In this document: in pieces, positions 33,579 through 46,563 of the stretch
How positions within the stretch are numbered: position 1 is the stretch's first letter
How the letters are laid out: every line of letters begins with the position of its first letter
Origin: Oreocharis arfaki
Taxonomy: Eukaryota; Chordata; Aves; Passeriformes; Paramythiidae
Length of the DNA: 64,000 bases
NCBI GenBank assembly: GCA_013398015.1
Contig: VZRR01006739.1
Span: 1-64,000, forward strand
Reading direction: 5' to 3'
Made by a program: the position numbers and the translations under genes
The notes under the pieces: model-generated
The model's input: only the letters and a program-made list of their open reading frames with translations
Told to the model about the DNA's origin: nothing
Database searches by the model: none

Positions 33579-36500
33579 TGGCCTTCCTAGGGTTAAAGAC
33601 AAAGAGGCCAAGTATCAAAGAGCCAACTCAGGGAAATTTTGGCACCTGCAGGAAGCTGAGATAACCTGGCTGATGCATTGCTAAACTCCCTGTTTCAGTT
33701 TATCTTTACCCTACCTCTCTGAACGAGCTACATATGGCTTACTCCATGGTGCAACGTGGCATAAAGCCCTGGGTAGCCAGAATGTCTGCAGATAGGGGAA
33801 TATTCTATCACTGCATTTATTTTCTTACTTGCTTGCACCGCAAAAGGAGAGTGAGAGACTCAACACTAGGCAGCTGTAGCCCCTGACACAGTATCACAAT
33901 GGAATTAAAACGCATCTTTCCATACTGCAGAAGGTTGGCTGGGTCAAGGGTTGGTGGTGCCAGTGTACACCGATGGGCAAAGTCTAAGAGGTTTACACCC
34001 ATGCCAGCCAGAATTTCAAAACAGAACAGTGCCACTTCAAATACATAGAGACACCTAAAAGCGTCACTGAGCGAGTAATAGCCATATCCTTGTTTTCTGA
34101 ACGTGCCTGTCCCTTTTCTAATTTAAAAAAATGAAGCAGAACAGTTAGAGACTTTTTCAGGGCACAACCATACACCACATAATTTCCCTTTGCCATATTC
34201 CATGGAAACAAAAATAATCCTTTTAGAAAGACTATAATCCGCTGGTTAGAATGGTCATATCTCTCTTCCCAACAGAGAAAACATAAATCTGTACTTGAGT
34301 CCTGTTTTAACATGTCATCTACTAAGATTGTCAATTCTAGTGTAGCTATGAAAATCTGTTGCTGGAGGAGTAAAATCCTAGCTGAAAGTCTAGAGCTAAA
34401 ACACAACTATCCTGGAAACATCTGTTAATTAACAAATGACTGTATAAAACATACACTGGCATTGACAATTGTATTTTAATTATTCTCTGTGTTGAAAAGA
34501 AACATAAATGTATCCAAATCCACTTGGTCAGCGCTAAAAAAATGAGACAGAAGAAAGAAAAGTTCGTTTTGGACCTGATACTTGCCACACTGGGTTTGAA
34601 GTTACACAGAACTGGTTCCAGACCTTTTGTCCAAATATGCTGCTGCAGATGGGACCCTGCATTCTTTCCCTTTTTGAATAAATGCTTGCACAGGGAAGTG
34701 GGTGACACAGCAAAATGGGTGACACCAGCAGGTATGGAGGGAACCACAGAAACGGATTCTTGATCATGGCTAAAGGGGATGACTGATAAGCATAGAAGTA
34801 CAAACTTTGTTCTTGGATACTTCAAATTAGAGTAACTCTGTTCCTTTGGGTCCATGCCTAGTTTTTGCAAGCTAGCTGGATTACCATCCTGCCTTTCTTT
34901 CCACCTACTCATTCAGGCCACGAGTTTAAGGCTCCTGAAAGGCACCAGATGTTGGGGGGAGGTAGGGTGTATTTGTTTGTTTGAGCTCTCCTTGCAAAAA
35001 CAACAATAAAAGAAGGGAAGAACATTGGATGACTTCAGATTTGCTTTCCAGCAGAGTATGACTAAGTCAGGGAGGCAGCCTGGTAAATACACTCAGTCAG
35101 GACTCCGGGGTGGGACAAAAACATACAGAGAAACTCAACACAAAATAAAGAAGAGATAGAAGTTTCCAGTCATTAGTAGAGTGAAGAAAATGGAGACCAA
35201 ACAGGTGATTGGGAGGCAGTTTTTGCAGACACAGCCTGGAAGGGAGGAGAGCCAGGAGTTTAATCTCCAGGCATCTCCAGGCACAGTCTAATACAGACCC
35301 AGCCGACTGACAGACTGAAGTAATAGGTGAGAAAAGCAAGGGCAGGAGACAGACCAGAGAACAAACCTCACTTGGAGGTGAGCAGTCCAAATGCTGGGCT
35401 AGACCGTGTTTTGGTTAGCTGCCGTCGTGTAACTAGAGATGTTACACTGGCTTCCTGCAAGTTTATAGTATTCAGGAATCTCCTCCAGGAAACTTGCTGT
35501 GCCTGAATGGAAGAGCACAGTCACCAAGGTGAGCCACAAGCAGTTAGTGGGAGATGTAACAGAAAACATGTGAGGATGAGGATGAGGAGAGAAAGTATCT
35601 AAAAAATCCAAATTGATGGTGGTTTGTGGGACAGGGAAAATCTGAAGAGGAAAGGATAACAGACAGAAGGAAGGTCCTAGGAGACAACACAAGTTCTTTG
35701 AACTGAAATTCTGCTTTAGTTTGAAAAACACACATTGCAACAGAGATGCGCACACGCACACACAAACAAGTCAAGTATCCACATGAACACAGTTGATTCT
35801 GGATAGCCCTTCTTTCTTTAATTGGTCCCAGGTGAGGCATCAACAATCACATCTGGAAATTTTTATACAAATGGCAGGAAAGCCAATGACTCGGGTCACA
35901 AATATTTCACGCTCTCTCTTTGCCAGAAACACGGGACAAATGTGGTTTACATCTGCCTCCCTATAAATACACACACTTGCAAGATTCTCTGCTGTGGCAA
36001 ATACTTGTGCATGTAAAAGCAGAACTGGTCAGTGTTCCTTCCATCTACCCAACAGAGATTCAATTGGAACTAAGAAACTGGATGCTGGGTGACACCTGCA
36101 GTCCAGGTCAGGCTTATTGTTGGGATAAGGATCAAGAGATGGCAAAGACATCCTTACTGACTGTAGAAGCAAAACACAGAATCAGATTACATGGATGAGC
36201 ATTTTCAAAAGCTGCTGCAGCCCCTGCCTTCCAGACCCAGACTCTCCATGAGACCACAATGTCAGGCACACCCAGTTTCTGCCTGACATGCAAACTCAGC
36301 TTAACTTTCAAAAGCTCACCTTTCAAGAAAAAAAGCCACTGGGTCCTCCCTTAATCCCCTACTCTTCCTGCCTCAGGTGCCAGCTACCGCCTGAGTTTAT
36401 CCACACATAGCCAAGAAGAAACTGTAATAGTTTCTTGTCTGTGATGCATCAATTCAAGCAGAGCACTGCCTGACTTTATTAGTTCTACCCAGTGTGCACC

Positions 36501-37529
36501 ACTGCTGCAAAATGTTCTACAAATTCAACACATCTCAGCAGTCAGGACCAACCTCTTGGTCATCAGAGGATGAACTCAGATCAGGTTCTAACAGTAGCAC
36601 TGTTTGCTAGCAGGAACACTGTGCTCAGCTTCTGCACAACTACTCTATGAGTGTTATAGTTGCAAAAGATGGACACTATCTGTGTCAACAGTTCTCAGGA
36701 ATGCAGAGAAGCTGTATTTCTCTTCAGTACAAGCTAATTCTTAGAAGAATCATAATATCTTTGCTCTTCTGAGATGTCCTGCTGGTGTAGGTGATGTTGT
36801 TGGTACTTGGCAGTAGAGGCTGGTTTAGGATAACAGAGAGACCTGCTGGGTGCAACAGAGTGTACACGGCAGGAAGAGCTGGGCAGGGACAGCTTACACA
36901 CCCCTAATGAGCCAACTCCGATCCTATCTATGGCAACTTTGTGTTGCTCCAGGGGTAAAGAGACTGCAGAGGTGACTTAACTAGATGTCAGAGGGAATCT
37001 CCTAGCACCACCAAAGCAATCCAGTCAGCATTTTTTCATTCCCTTTGCCTGCCCTTGGCATAGTGGATATGCCAGTAGCTGTTTACAGAGCTCTGCCAAC
37101 TTCTGAGTAGCAGGGTATGACAAGGCCCACTGCTCTGAACCCCTAGAACAGCCTGGAGTCTGCAGCTCCGAACTCCAGGATGGTGAAGTTGCTTCACAGA
37201 CTTAGATCAAAAATAACCTTCCCCCACTGAGGAGACTGTCTAAAGCTAAAGACACAACTTTACCTACCTCTGAATTTCCACTGTTATGCATCCTGCCATC
37301 AGAATTTGTAATGGACAAGAGTCAACAGCACTCAGCTATTGTATCTCTTGGGTTTGATCTTTTCCCTTAATCTGTGGCATTTAGATAGAGCACCTGACTA
37401 TATTTTCTCTCATCTAAAGCTTTAAAACAAATTGGAAAGTTCCATGTATGTTCAAGTAGGAGTTGATCACTCAGGCAGAACAGCACAGCAAGATACACAT
37501 TCTCTTAAAGTCAGTGGAATTCCAAAGGC

Positions 37530-37700
37530 AAAGCACTTAAAATTGACAAAATGTCATCATTTTTTATGCAATGTTTAATTAACACATTCAATTTACCTCT
37601 ACTCCCCCTGTTGCAAGAGAGACGAATAGCTTACTAATTTTAGGTGGTTTTCTGAGGATTAAAGAAATTTGATTAAACATTTCATCTTTTGACTGTTAGA
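37530..37700. promoter_or_regulatory. Candidate A/T-rich enhancer block
   Basis: The block contains CACTTAA (NKX2-like), GTTTAATTAAC (37573-37583, LIM-homeodomain or HNF1-like) and further ATTA/TAAT cores in low-repeat sequence. Enhancer identity is inferred from motif texture only. Confidence 0.25.
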
Positions 37701-38495
37701 TCTTTAGAGCACTCCATCAGCCAGGCTCAAATCTGTGATGCTGCTGGAACCTGTTCTAGCCTCACAAGTCCAGAACAGGTGCTGCCTTACCAGGTACCTC
37801 GTTAGCCTCATTCTCCTTGGACCCCCACAAGGGACACTGCTGGAAACAAGATCACTGAACTGATCGATGAATTTGTCATGGATGGCTCACTCCACTTCCT
37901 GGAGCTTTCCTGAAGCTTTCCTGAAGCCCTCACCAGGCTGGCCAGCATCCTTACACAGGACTAGGGGAAACTGAACCAATTAGAAGCACAAATGTTTGGA
38001 GTCCTCATTCCAAGTGCTGACAGACAGTGCCGTGCTCTGATTTATTCTCCGTAGCCTTTCTAAGGGCACACATTGAAATGACCTCCCCACGTGTCTCATC
38101 TGGTATGTCACAGGTGTGAGGCTGTTGCTGCTCTTAACATCTTTTAAGTGTTCCACCAGATGAAGAGATGAATTCCCTTTGTTCCTCGGAGATGGAGTTT
38201 CTTTCATTTCCTGCATAAGGATGCAGTCCACACTTCCAGTAGAGGGAACAGATGATGAAGGCCTGGAGGGTAGGGGTGCATTTGCATGGGATGGGCTATC
38301 AGGTGGGTTTGCACAATTAATCACTTACACCCATTGGGCTGTACAGGGCTGGTAACAGCAGAACTGTTCTGAGGGGGTGCTCTGTTTCACAAGAGCTCCA
38401 GAGAAGAAAACCATCATTTCAAACCTCTTTGCTCTCAACCCATGGAAGGAGTCCCCTTAAAACCAAAGCTGAATGAAAGGACCCTGATTTAGCTT

Positions 38496-38517
38496 ATTTG
38501 CATATGTGATTATGTAA
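38496..38517. promoter_or_regulatory. Adjacent octamer and PAR-bZIP/NFIL3-like motifs
   Basis: ATTTGCAT (POU octamer, 38496-38503) is followed six bases later by TTATGTAA (38510-38517), the consensus of NFIL3/HLF/DBP-type bZIP factors. The motifs are exact; function is unknown. Confidence 0.3.
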
Positions 38518-39483
38518 ATCAACCTACTGCTTCTTATCCCATGGCAGCAGACCTGCCCGCAGAAGAGCCTCCAGGTCTGTGCCACAGTGGAGAAGATTGG
38601 ATTATGGAAAGGGACATATGCGTGAAAACAGGTCCTAGCTGCATATTTAGAGTTCATCAGCAGGCACGTTTAAAAAAGTGGAATTTAACCCTTCACTGTC
38701 AGAGAGACACGACAGAGGAAAACAGTGCAACAGCCATGGAGAATGCTTAGATATAATGCAGCAGCCTTTATTGGAACATGTTTAAGGAAGTATTCTGTGA
38801 TCACTTGGACTGCTGTGTGCAAAAGGGTTAATGATCATAAGCCAACAGAAATCAAAATGGTGAAATATTTCTAGCTCCAGGATCATCACAAGAAGAGCCA
38901 TCTCATTCATGTGTCACTGTCACCTTGTGATGTGCACACAGTACCTGCGAGTTGCTCACCAGTGTGCCCAGTACCCACCTCCTGAGATGCATGTTCTGCA
39001 TTACCATACAGCTATCCTGCATCCTGCTGCTGTCTAGGCTGCCATCTGCTCCAGCCTTCCAGCTGCCATCCTACAGATGCAGCATCCAAATCAGTGCTAG
39101 CTGCACTGCGCAGCACATGCCACGGCCCTGTAACTCCTTACCCTTTTATTATGGATCTGCCTGCCTAGCACCCCACTAACTCCAAGGGGTGCCCAGGGCA
39201 GTAACAAAGCAGCTTCTTATCACTGAGAGACTGAACAGGCCCCGTCGGTGTAGCAGCACTGCTGGGATTAACACAACCCCAGTCCAGCATATCAAAGAAC
39301 CTGTACAAAGTGGAACGTTTTTAATCCTGTGAAGAAACTGCTGCATGGATGACAGAAGCAAAGAGACCAGGCCATCTCCATCTAGAGGAAATAGGAGCAG
39401 CGTGCAGGGAAGAATGGAAAGTGCTACGTAGTATTTTGCAGGCTCTAAATAATCTCTTACTAGGGTTAATAGGGCATCTCTCA

Positions 39484-39530
39484 CAAAAACCCCCAAACAA
39501 AACAACCAAAAACCAAAAACAACCAAAAAG
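39484..39530. repeat. A/C-rich low-complexity tract
   Basis: Runs of A separated by single C or CC give loose AAAAC/AACC repeats. Confidence 0.8.
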
Positions 39531-42500
39531 ATCATTAACAGTAACAAAGGAAAAAGAACTGGCACTTCTAAAGAACATGACTAATATGAATCAGCCATCT
39601 CACAAGTACTAATTTTAAACTGACTACAGGAGTAAGTGACAATAACTTGAGGATTCCAAGAAATGTCCCAAAGCAAAACTAAATATGTCTCTGGATTTCT
39701 CTTTGTTCTGAGATTTGAATCAGAATGGTTTTGGCCAAGAGTCACTCTGCTTTTAAAGCCAACTTTGACCAATTAAAAGTTTCTAAATCAAGGCAAATAA
39801 AGTTGATTTGGTTGAGTTTCTTTGGAGAAATTTTGCATGTGTGACACAAATTCAGAGCAAAAGGTGTTGGGGTGAGGGGAGGGTTGGTTTTGTTTTGTTA
39901 ATCCTACCAAGACTGGCAAAACAAGGGGAATTGTAGCAATACTTTAGGTTGACCCATACCAGCAACATCTCTTCAAGTTATTCTGTTATTACCTACCCTG
40001 GGTCAACCACCCTAACTTATCCTGTGTGAATATATGGAAAAGCACATACAGTAGCTGACACTGGCTAACTCTGGCTCATTTTTCTACTGTTAGCAGGACA
40101 GAGGTGAGATCAAACAGTGCTGAGTCAAAACCAAACTTCGTAAAATGGCAGTGTTATGCAGAGCCCTGGTAGTCCCAGAGGACCCACTTCAAATATCTGC
40201 AGTTGGAAGTGTAAATGAATAAAAGAAAATTCCTTCACATACAGGATTCCTCATCCTCTTAGCTTCATCATGATCGTCGGATTTGATGCCCTCAAGGACA
40301 AGATTAAATTCAAGATGCTGAGGCATCTGGGTTGTATCTGTGCTTGAATCCTGCAGTTTAGATGCCAGCTTCCTCTTCTGTGGTGGCAGTGCCTCTGCAC
40401 ATCATGATCAGAATCAGGGGAACAACCAAACGTGTTTGTTTTCACTGTCTTCAGAATTAAGAGAGAGGATTAAGTGGGGGGTTTCTTGCACCCCAGCTGC
40501 ACTGCTTTAGCCATAGCACGGTACTGATTCTGTGGTAGAAAGGATGACACCACAGGAACAACATCCATCTAGCTCCAGCAAAAGTATTCTGGCAACTTGC
40601 AAGATAATTACTAAACTTCCACTCATTTTTGGTTTTTTCCTCACAGTGGAATTCAGGGTATGTGGTGGTTGGAGTCCAAACAGCCCTAGAGGCTTGTATG
40701 GGAGGGACTGCCAGTCATGGTCACTCCAGGGAGGAGGGAGAAAGCAACAGAAAGGAAGGAATCCAGCTGAGGGAAGGAACATGCATATGGACAAACCCAT
40801 CCCACTGAGCATTGCAAGGAGGAGCAGGGTGCTGAGTTCAACACATCCTGAGGGACAGAGCTTGGAAGCAATGAGAAGGTCTCTTGGACGCAGTCAACAA
40901 CAGCAGTATGAGCTGGCTGCTGGCAAGGGCTATTGATGGCAGCATTCAAATTATGCTGCTTTTTCCCATTTTGAATGCCCCCCTGTCAGGCTTGTACCAC
41001 TCCAGAGTACCAAGACCATATATACACTAAACCTCTTCAGTCTCTTCGAGGCTGGCCATGGACCTGTGCTGTTACCCGTATTTGAGAAGGCCTGGGAACA
41101 GCTCCTGACAACCACTGATCTCTGCAGTCAGGAACTGACAAAAACGTGGCAGATATACCCTGCAGAGACAGCCTGGCACATTTAACCTACACCAGCTGGA
41201 AAAGTGACTGCTGAATACTGCAAACTGCTTTATCTGCGGGGTTGGTTCTTAGGCAGCTCTTGTCAAACTGACCAAGAGCTTTGTGCCCTAACAGTAGGGT
41301 ATTCTGTACCCGCTGCTCCTCCGTGTGCCCGCAGCAGATAAAACAGCCCAAGGTCAGGGTGTGCTCTCAGTGCAGCTGCTGGAGCACTGGCAGTGCCCTG
41401 GCCACAGCCCGAGTGCCAGGATCACTGCCATGAGGCAGCCAGCCCCAGCCTCAGAGGTTCGACTCCAGCAATGCCTTCCCATTCCCGTCTGGCTGTCTCC
41501 CATGTGGCGACCCATAGCACTATTCACCCGACTATTGGCCCAGCCCAGAACTGTTTTTATTAGAAAACACTAAGGCAAGCCTTTCCAAGCCTCAGAAGAA
41601 TCATCTTGTAAAGATCTGGGCTTGAGATGCCAAATGATTGCTGCTTTGGCGGAGTCTGCACATTCATCTTTTATTGGTCACAAACGCTTTCCAGATGCTG
41701 GCATGCTGGCTGCAGATTGCAACTCTGGGGACTTGGCTCCCAGCCCCAGTCACTTTGTTAAACTCTTGACCTGCTGTGGGTTAAAAGAAGCGGGGAATGG
41801 GACTGAGTCACCATGAGGGCACTGCTAAGAGAGAGTGCGCACTACACAGCAGAGACCCGTTTCAGCAGCTTTCTGTGCTCAGCTGGCATGGAAAACATTT
41901 AAGGTGGTCCACAGCAATCCAGCTCAGCTGCCAAAGCTGGTGAGAACTGCAGCATAGCACCAGCCCAGGCTTTAGGAGCAGGGGCAGAGAGGCTGCCCTG
42001 CAGCTGGATTTTCCACACTAGAGCCCATACACTTTCCATCTTTTTTTCCTCTGCACAAGTGTATTTCCCATCCACTGCTCCAATACGAAAGCCAGAGCCA
42101 TGTGCAACATCAGACTGAAAGCTGAAGCCTGGAAACCTTCCTTGGATTCAGGTTTCATGACAAGCCTGAAGCTTGTTCATCAAGAAGGTTTGCAAACCTT
42201 TGAGGGAAAAAAGACTTTCTGGATTCTCTGTTGTTACATGGTGTCCCAAGTAAGGGGGAAAAATAAAACAAAAAAAAGAAAGAGAAAAGGAGATGTGAAC
42301 AAGCAGAAGGAAACACAATTTTGATAGAGCTGTTTGATATTTTTCTGAATGGAAAAAAATCCCTTTGAAAAAGATAGCTGTTACAAATCATTGGGTTTTT
42401 TTCTCTCCCTCGATAGGGCAATTTTTAAAAAACTAGTATTTTGCACTTCTGGATAGATTTCCTAACTGAAATTCTGCAGCTGATGACTTTCTTTAATCTC

Positions 42501-45500
42501 AGTTTTCAAGAAGAAAAAGTTCTCTCAAAACCTCAGTTCAAAGAGAACACTTTTAGCTGAAATAAAATTTTTCATCTGCTTTGAAACATGCAGCCAAAAA
42601 CAGTATTTCAGAAAATGTATTTCCATTCAGAACTTCTGGACAGGAAGGAAAATAGTTCTTGATAAGTTCAATTGACCTGAGCTTTGGTGCAGTTTCCCCC
42701 TCCCCTGTGTGGGGACCCTACTGGGGCAGAGGGTGCTCAGGGAGCAGAGCCCCTGTACAGGTCCTCTGCCCACGACATCACCTCAAGGCTCTCATCCTGC
42801 TCTCCCACCCACTCCCTTTACAAAGTGCTGCCTAAACCACAGCCCTGAGGAGCTCCTGGGCTCTGTGCTTGGGCAGACGATGAACTGTGCTGGATGCCAG
42901 GCAGGACACGGACGGGACGGGAGGCCAGTGCAGGAATGCACAGCGGGGCTGGAGATCAGCTTCTGCAGCACTGTCTCAGTGAGGTGGTGCTGGGAATGGG
43001 TGGTCACCCTACAGCTGGGGGAAACTGCCAGCAGAAGTCTGCTTGCTCCCCTCCACCCTACAGCTGGGGATGGAGACTTTCCAAGACACTGAGAGAAGCA
43101 GGATGCTGAGGGACAGCCGGCTGCCTCACACTGCTCTGGGTGTTGACTTCTAACCTTCCTTCAGTCCTTCATGGGAGCTCAGTGTCACCCACAGACCGTT
43201 CATTAGAGCAGGCAGGGCCACAGGGTCTTGAGCAAAAAGGAGAGAGTGAATGAGCCAGTCCTTCTGCTTAAGCCTTCAACAGCCACACAGGGAAGAGAAG
43301 CCACAGAAAGAGGTTTCAGTGGGAGCTGGGATATAATTCTTTGTACTCATCCTCCTCAAAAGAGGCCTGTCCACAGCTCTCCTGCCCACGTTTGCAAGCA
43401 ATGCACGATCCCTTTAGCATTACTTGTACAAATAGAAAGCTCTGCAGTCCAGAGGGAGTATTGGGGGAAGGTTTTATCCAATGGATCTGGTCCAGTGATG
43501 CTAATTAAATCATCACATTAGAGCTGGGGGCTTTCTTGAGTAAGTGTTACCACTTGAGCTGAATCGCACCTCAGATCACAGCCAGGTGTGCACCCTAGAT
43601 CCAGAGAGCCCTGCCAAACTCATTTCACTTGTGATGCTAAGGCCAACTGCAGCACAATCTCCAGAGATGAATAAAACAGGGGAACAATCCAGCGCAAACC
43701 TGAAATCTTTTAGATTCAGCCAAGTGGAAATCCAGCCTGACTCCCCACCCAAAACCAAACAACTGAGAAAAAGAGAGAAAGTTTTACATAATAATCTCTC
43801 CAATGTTACAGCAGACAGTGTTTCTCCGAGGACATTATGTAATGTCTCGTAAGGGCTTTTAGCTGAATTATCAGGTGACTTGCACAATTACTAAAGAGAA
43901 AAACAGAATCACAGGTGAGCAGTGGGTGTGAGAATACACATCTGCCTGTTGTACATTAGCAGCTGGAGAAATGACTCTGATTCAATGAGATGTCACTGGA
44001 GATAGGCTCATACTACAGATCTCAGATTCAGAGGACCTAGAGCTGTTTCCATCTGACTTTCTGGCCCAGGCCTATCTTCTTCAGCATGAGGGAGGACCTC
44101 TCCACAATCCTTTGTAAAAGGACAGACTCTCCAGGGTGAATTTTCCTGCCGCGTCAGATCTTCAGGCCTTTACAACAGGAATCCCTGTTCTGAGACTGAT
44201 TGATTGTGCCACAGTGACAAAAAAAGAGAGCTCTTGGCTATTTCTTCTCCCACAGTCCAAGGATGGGAAGGATGAAAACATTCCAGATGAATTCACACTA
44301 CATAGATGCTGATGTTTACTTCCAGGCTGTTCTCTCCCTTGTTCCTTCTGTTCACTGAGAGCTATAGGGGTACAGGAGGAAGAACATGTGCAAACAGAGC
44401 CAGTACATCAGATAATATAACCCCTCATGCCAGCTTACTGACTGCTGTCTCACAGCAAGAAGTAGGGGAAAAAAGCCCTAACAGCAAGTTCTGCTCCAGA
44501 ATCTCTCCCTTCTGATGGTTAGGAACCTTCTAATTACCAGCTAAAGTTACTACTGGCTTGATGATGCCCATGTGTTCATGTGCCAGTATTGCCTTTAGTC
44601 TAAGCAGTTGTTTCCCCTGGCATTTACCTCTCCTTCTTCTCCTGTTCTGTGTATTTATAGAATTTTTCTCAGCCTTCACCAGATTAAAGTTTTATTGAGG
44701 GCAGATTTATCTAATGGGTTTTACATTTGCTTTTGCCATACATTGGTCTGTATTTGTCCAGCTTCAATGTTTGAATGCAGCAGCTTTGTTTTCAGATAAG
44801 CATTATCCTTTTAGCACATTGCTGAAGAGGTAACTTACAGATTCATGAAAGCAATGAATCCTCTATTGCTATACAGAGTGCTTTGCAACAGAATAAATAT
44901 TCATGTGAAGACAAACCTACAAAATACTATCAACATGGTAGTAATTATTGAAGCAAGGGGTGGATATTAGCACACAGAAGGCGAGAGAAGAATAAGGTGG
45001 ATGGTACTGACTCAACTACTGTTGTTTGAAAGAGAAAAGGCACTTGGCAGAATGAAGAATTAACTTCCAGAGAAATGGAGAGACTGAGTACTGCTCTTCA
45101 GCAAGCCCCCAGGCAACAAATTGATAAATTTCTCTTAAAGAAGAGGAAAAAACAAGTGTTCCCAAATTTTTTACATTTCAATGTATTTTTTGTAGACACT
45201 TCTAGTAATAGCAGAGTAATTTCACAACTGGAATCAGCACAGGAAACAAACCCTTAATAATCCCCCACTTGCTCCATAATCAAATTGCTGGTATCATAAC
45301 CCTTTTTTGGTAAAACCAGCCAGACCAGCAAAGGCAAATGCCTCTTGGGAGACCTGCCAGTCTCACACGATGTTGGGATGAGATAGGAACACTTTGTCCT
45401 ATCTGGTTTTGTGTTCCATAATGCTTTCCAGTGTAGTAATATGGCTTACATGCATACTGTCCTCTCTCCTGTGAGTGCAACCCAGAGATGTATATGCGAT

Positions 45501-46091
45501 ATGTGATGCATTTAAGCCAGTATGCAGCTGGTTTAAATACATCTGTGACCTGCATTCCCGGCAGAAATCGCTTTAGGTTCCATTTTTCTGGCCAAATTGT
45601 TGCTAACATTTTGATGCCGTTTCTACTGTAGACATTTTAAAGGATGGATTTTGTACATGGGTATAAACCAAACAATTCCATTGACAGCTGACAGAATTAT
45701 TTCAGATTTCACTAGGACAGCGGATATAAAATCTCAGCATTTCATGTCCCTGTGCTGTGAAGTCTTGTTGGTTAACTAACTTTTGTGTTTCACCCCCGAG
45801 GCAGTTGCATTAGTCTAGAGAGTGAATAACTCTGAGTTAATCCGTTACACTGTGTGGCTTCCTATGGAGAGAGCAGTGCTACACAAGAACGTAGCCTCAT
45901 ATAATTGAAGGTAAGTGCAACTCATTAGGTGGAATTCTAAGAGATACGGTCAATCACCCAGGAAGCTTTAGAACACATTCATGTCTGTTTAAAATGCATT
46001 TGGTTCTACATTCTATAGATTGTAGGACTGTTCTACCACGGCAGCAAAGCACCTCCCGACTGAGGACGAGTGTCCTACCAGCAGCTCTCCT

Positions 46092-46102
46092 GCGCCCCCT
46101 GG
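46092..46102 (-). promoter_or_regulatory. CTCF-like core motif
   Basis: The minus strand reads CCAGGGGGCGC, identical to the most common CTCF core. The five or six bases before the core fit the full matrix poorly, so affinity is uncertain. It would be a candidate boundary within the gene desert. Confidence 0.4.
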
Positions 46103-46538
46103 CACCTGTTCCCTTTATTGCAGAGCATTTCTGGGATTGCCAATTACCACTGACTTGACATGTTCTGATTGCAAAGCACATGGAGCCTGTGGGAAGGGAG
46201 AATGGGTGAAAGGAAAGTCATGAGAAGCTTCCTGTGAATCAACCTGGGAAGAGCTGGTTTCAGCTCACGCTACTCATACTACTCACTACTCCTGCACTCA
46301 AAGAGTTGAAGTCAGTCGAGGTCCACTTGCAGGCCAGAAAGCTCCTTCATTTTGCTTCTATTCTGGGATTTCATCCTTGTTGTGTTCCACTTAGGAGTGG
46401 GGGAAAAGTATGGCTCTATTGTTTGTGCCTGGATTTGCACTCCAGACTTATCCACAACACATATACACAATATATAGAAAGAGTAAGAGATTCGTAGCAG
46501 ACCTCCCTGAAATTCTCCCACTTCGAACTCTGCCAGGT

Positions 46539-46563
46539 ATCATCATCATTATTATTATTACTA
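46539..46563. repeat. Short trinucleotide repeat (ATC)n(ATT)n
   Basis: A few ATC units then ATT units followed by ACT; a small relative of the compound repeat at 230-293. Confidence 0.85.

Larger units (their letters stand above)
32641..46091. other. Non-coding sequence with candidate regulatory blocks
   Basis: I can support no gene. The longest open frame in the downstream region (34346-34912, minus, 188 codons) lacks a domain or a plausible composition. Contents are an 11-bp hairpin (33552-33578), an A/C-rich tract (39484-39530), A/T-rich motif blocks near 37.6, 38.5 and 45.7 kb, and moderately GC-rich stretches near 41.3-41.5 and 42.7-43.1 kb. Confidence 0.6.

Noticed and set aside
40520..40540. 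ATTCTGTG as a CR1 terminus
   Set aside because: A single 8-mer with no CR1 sequence next to it.
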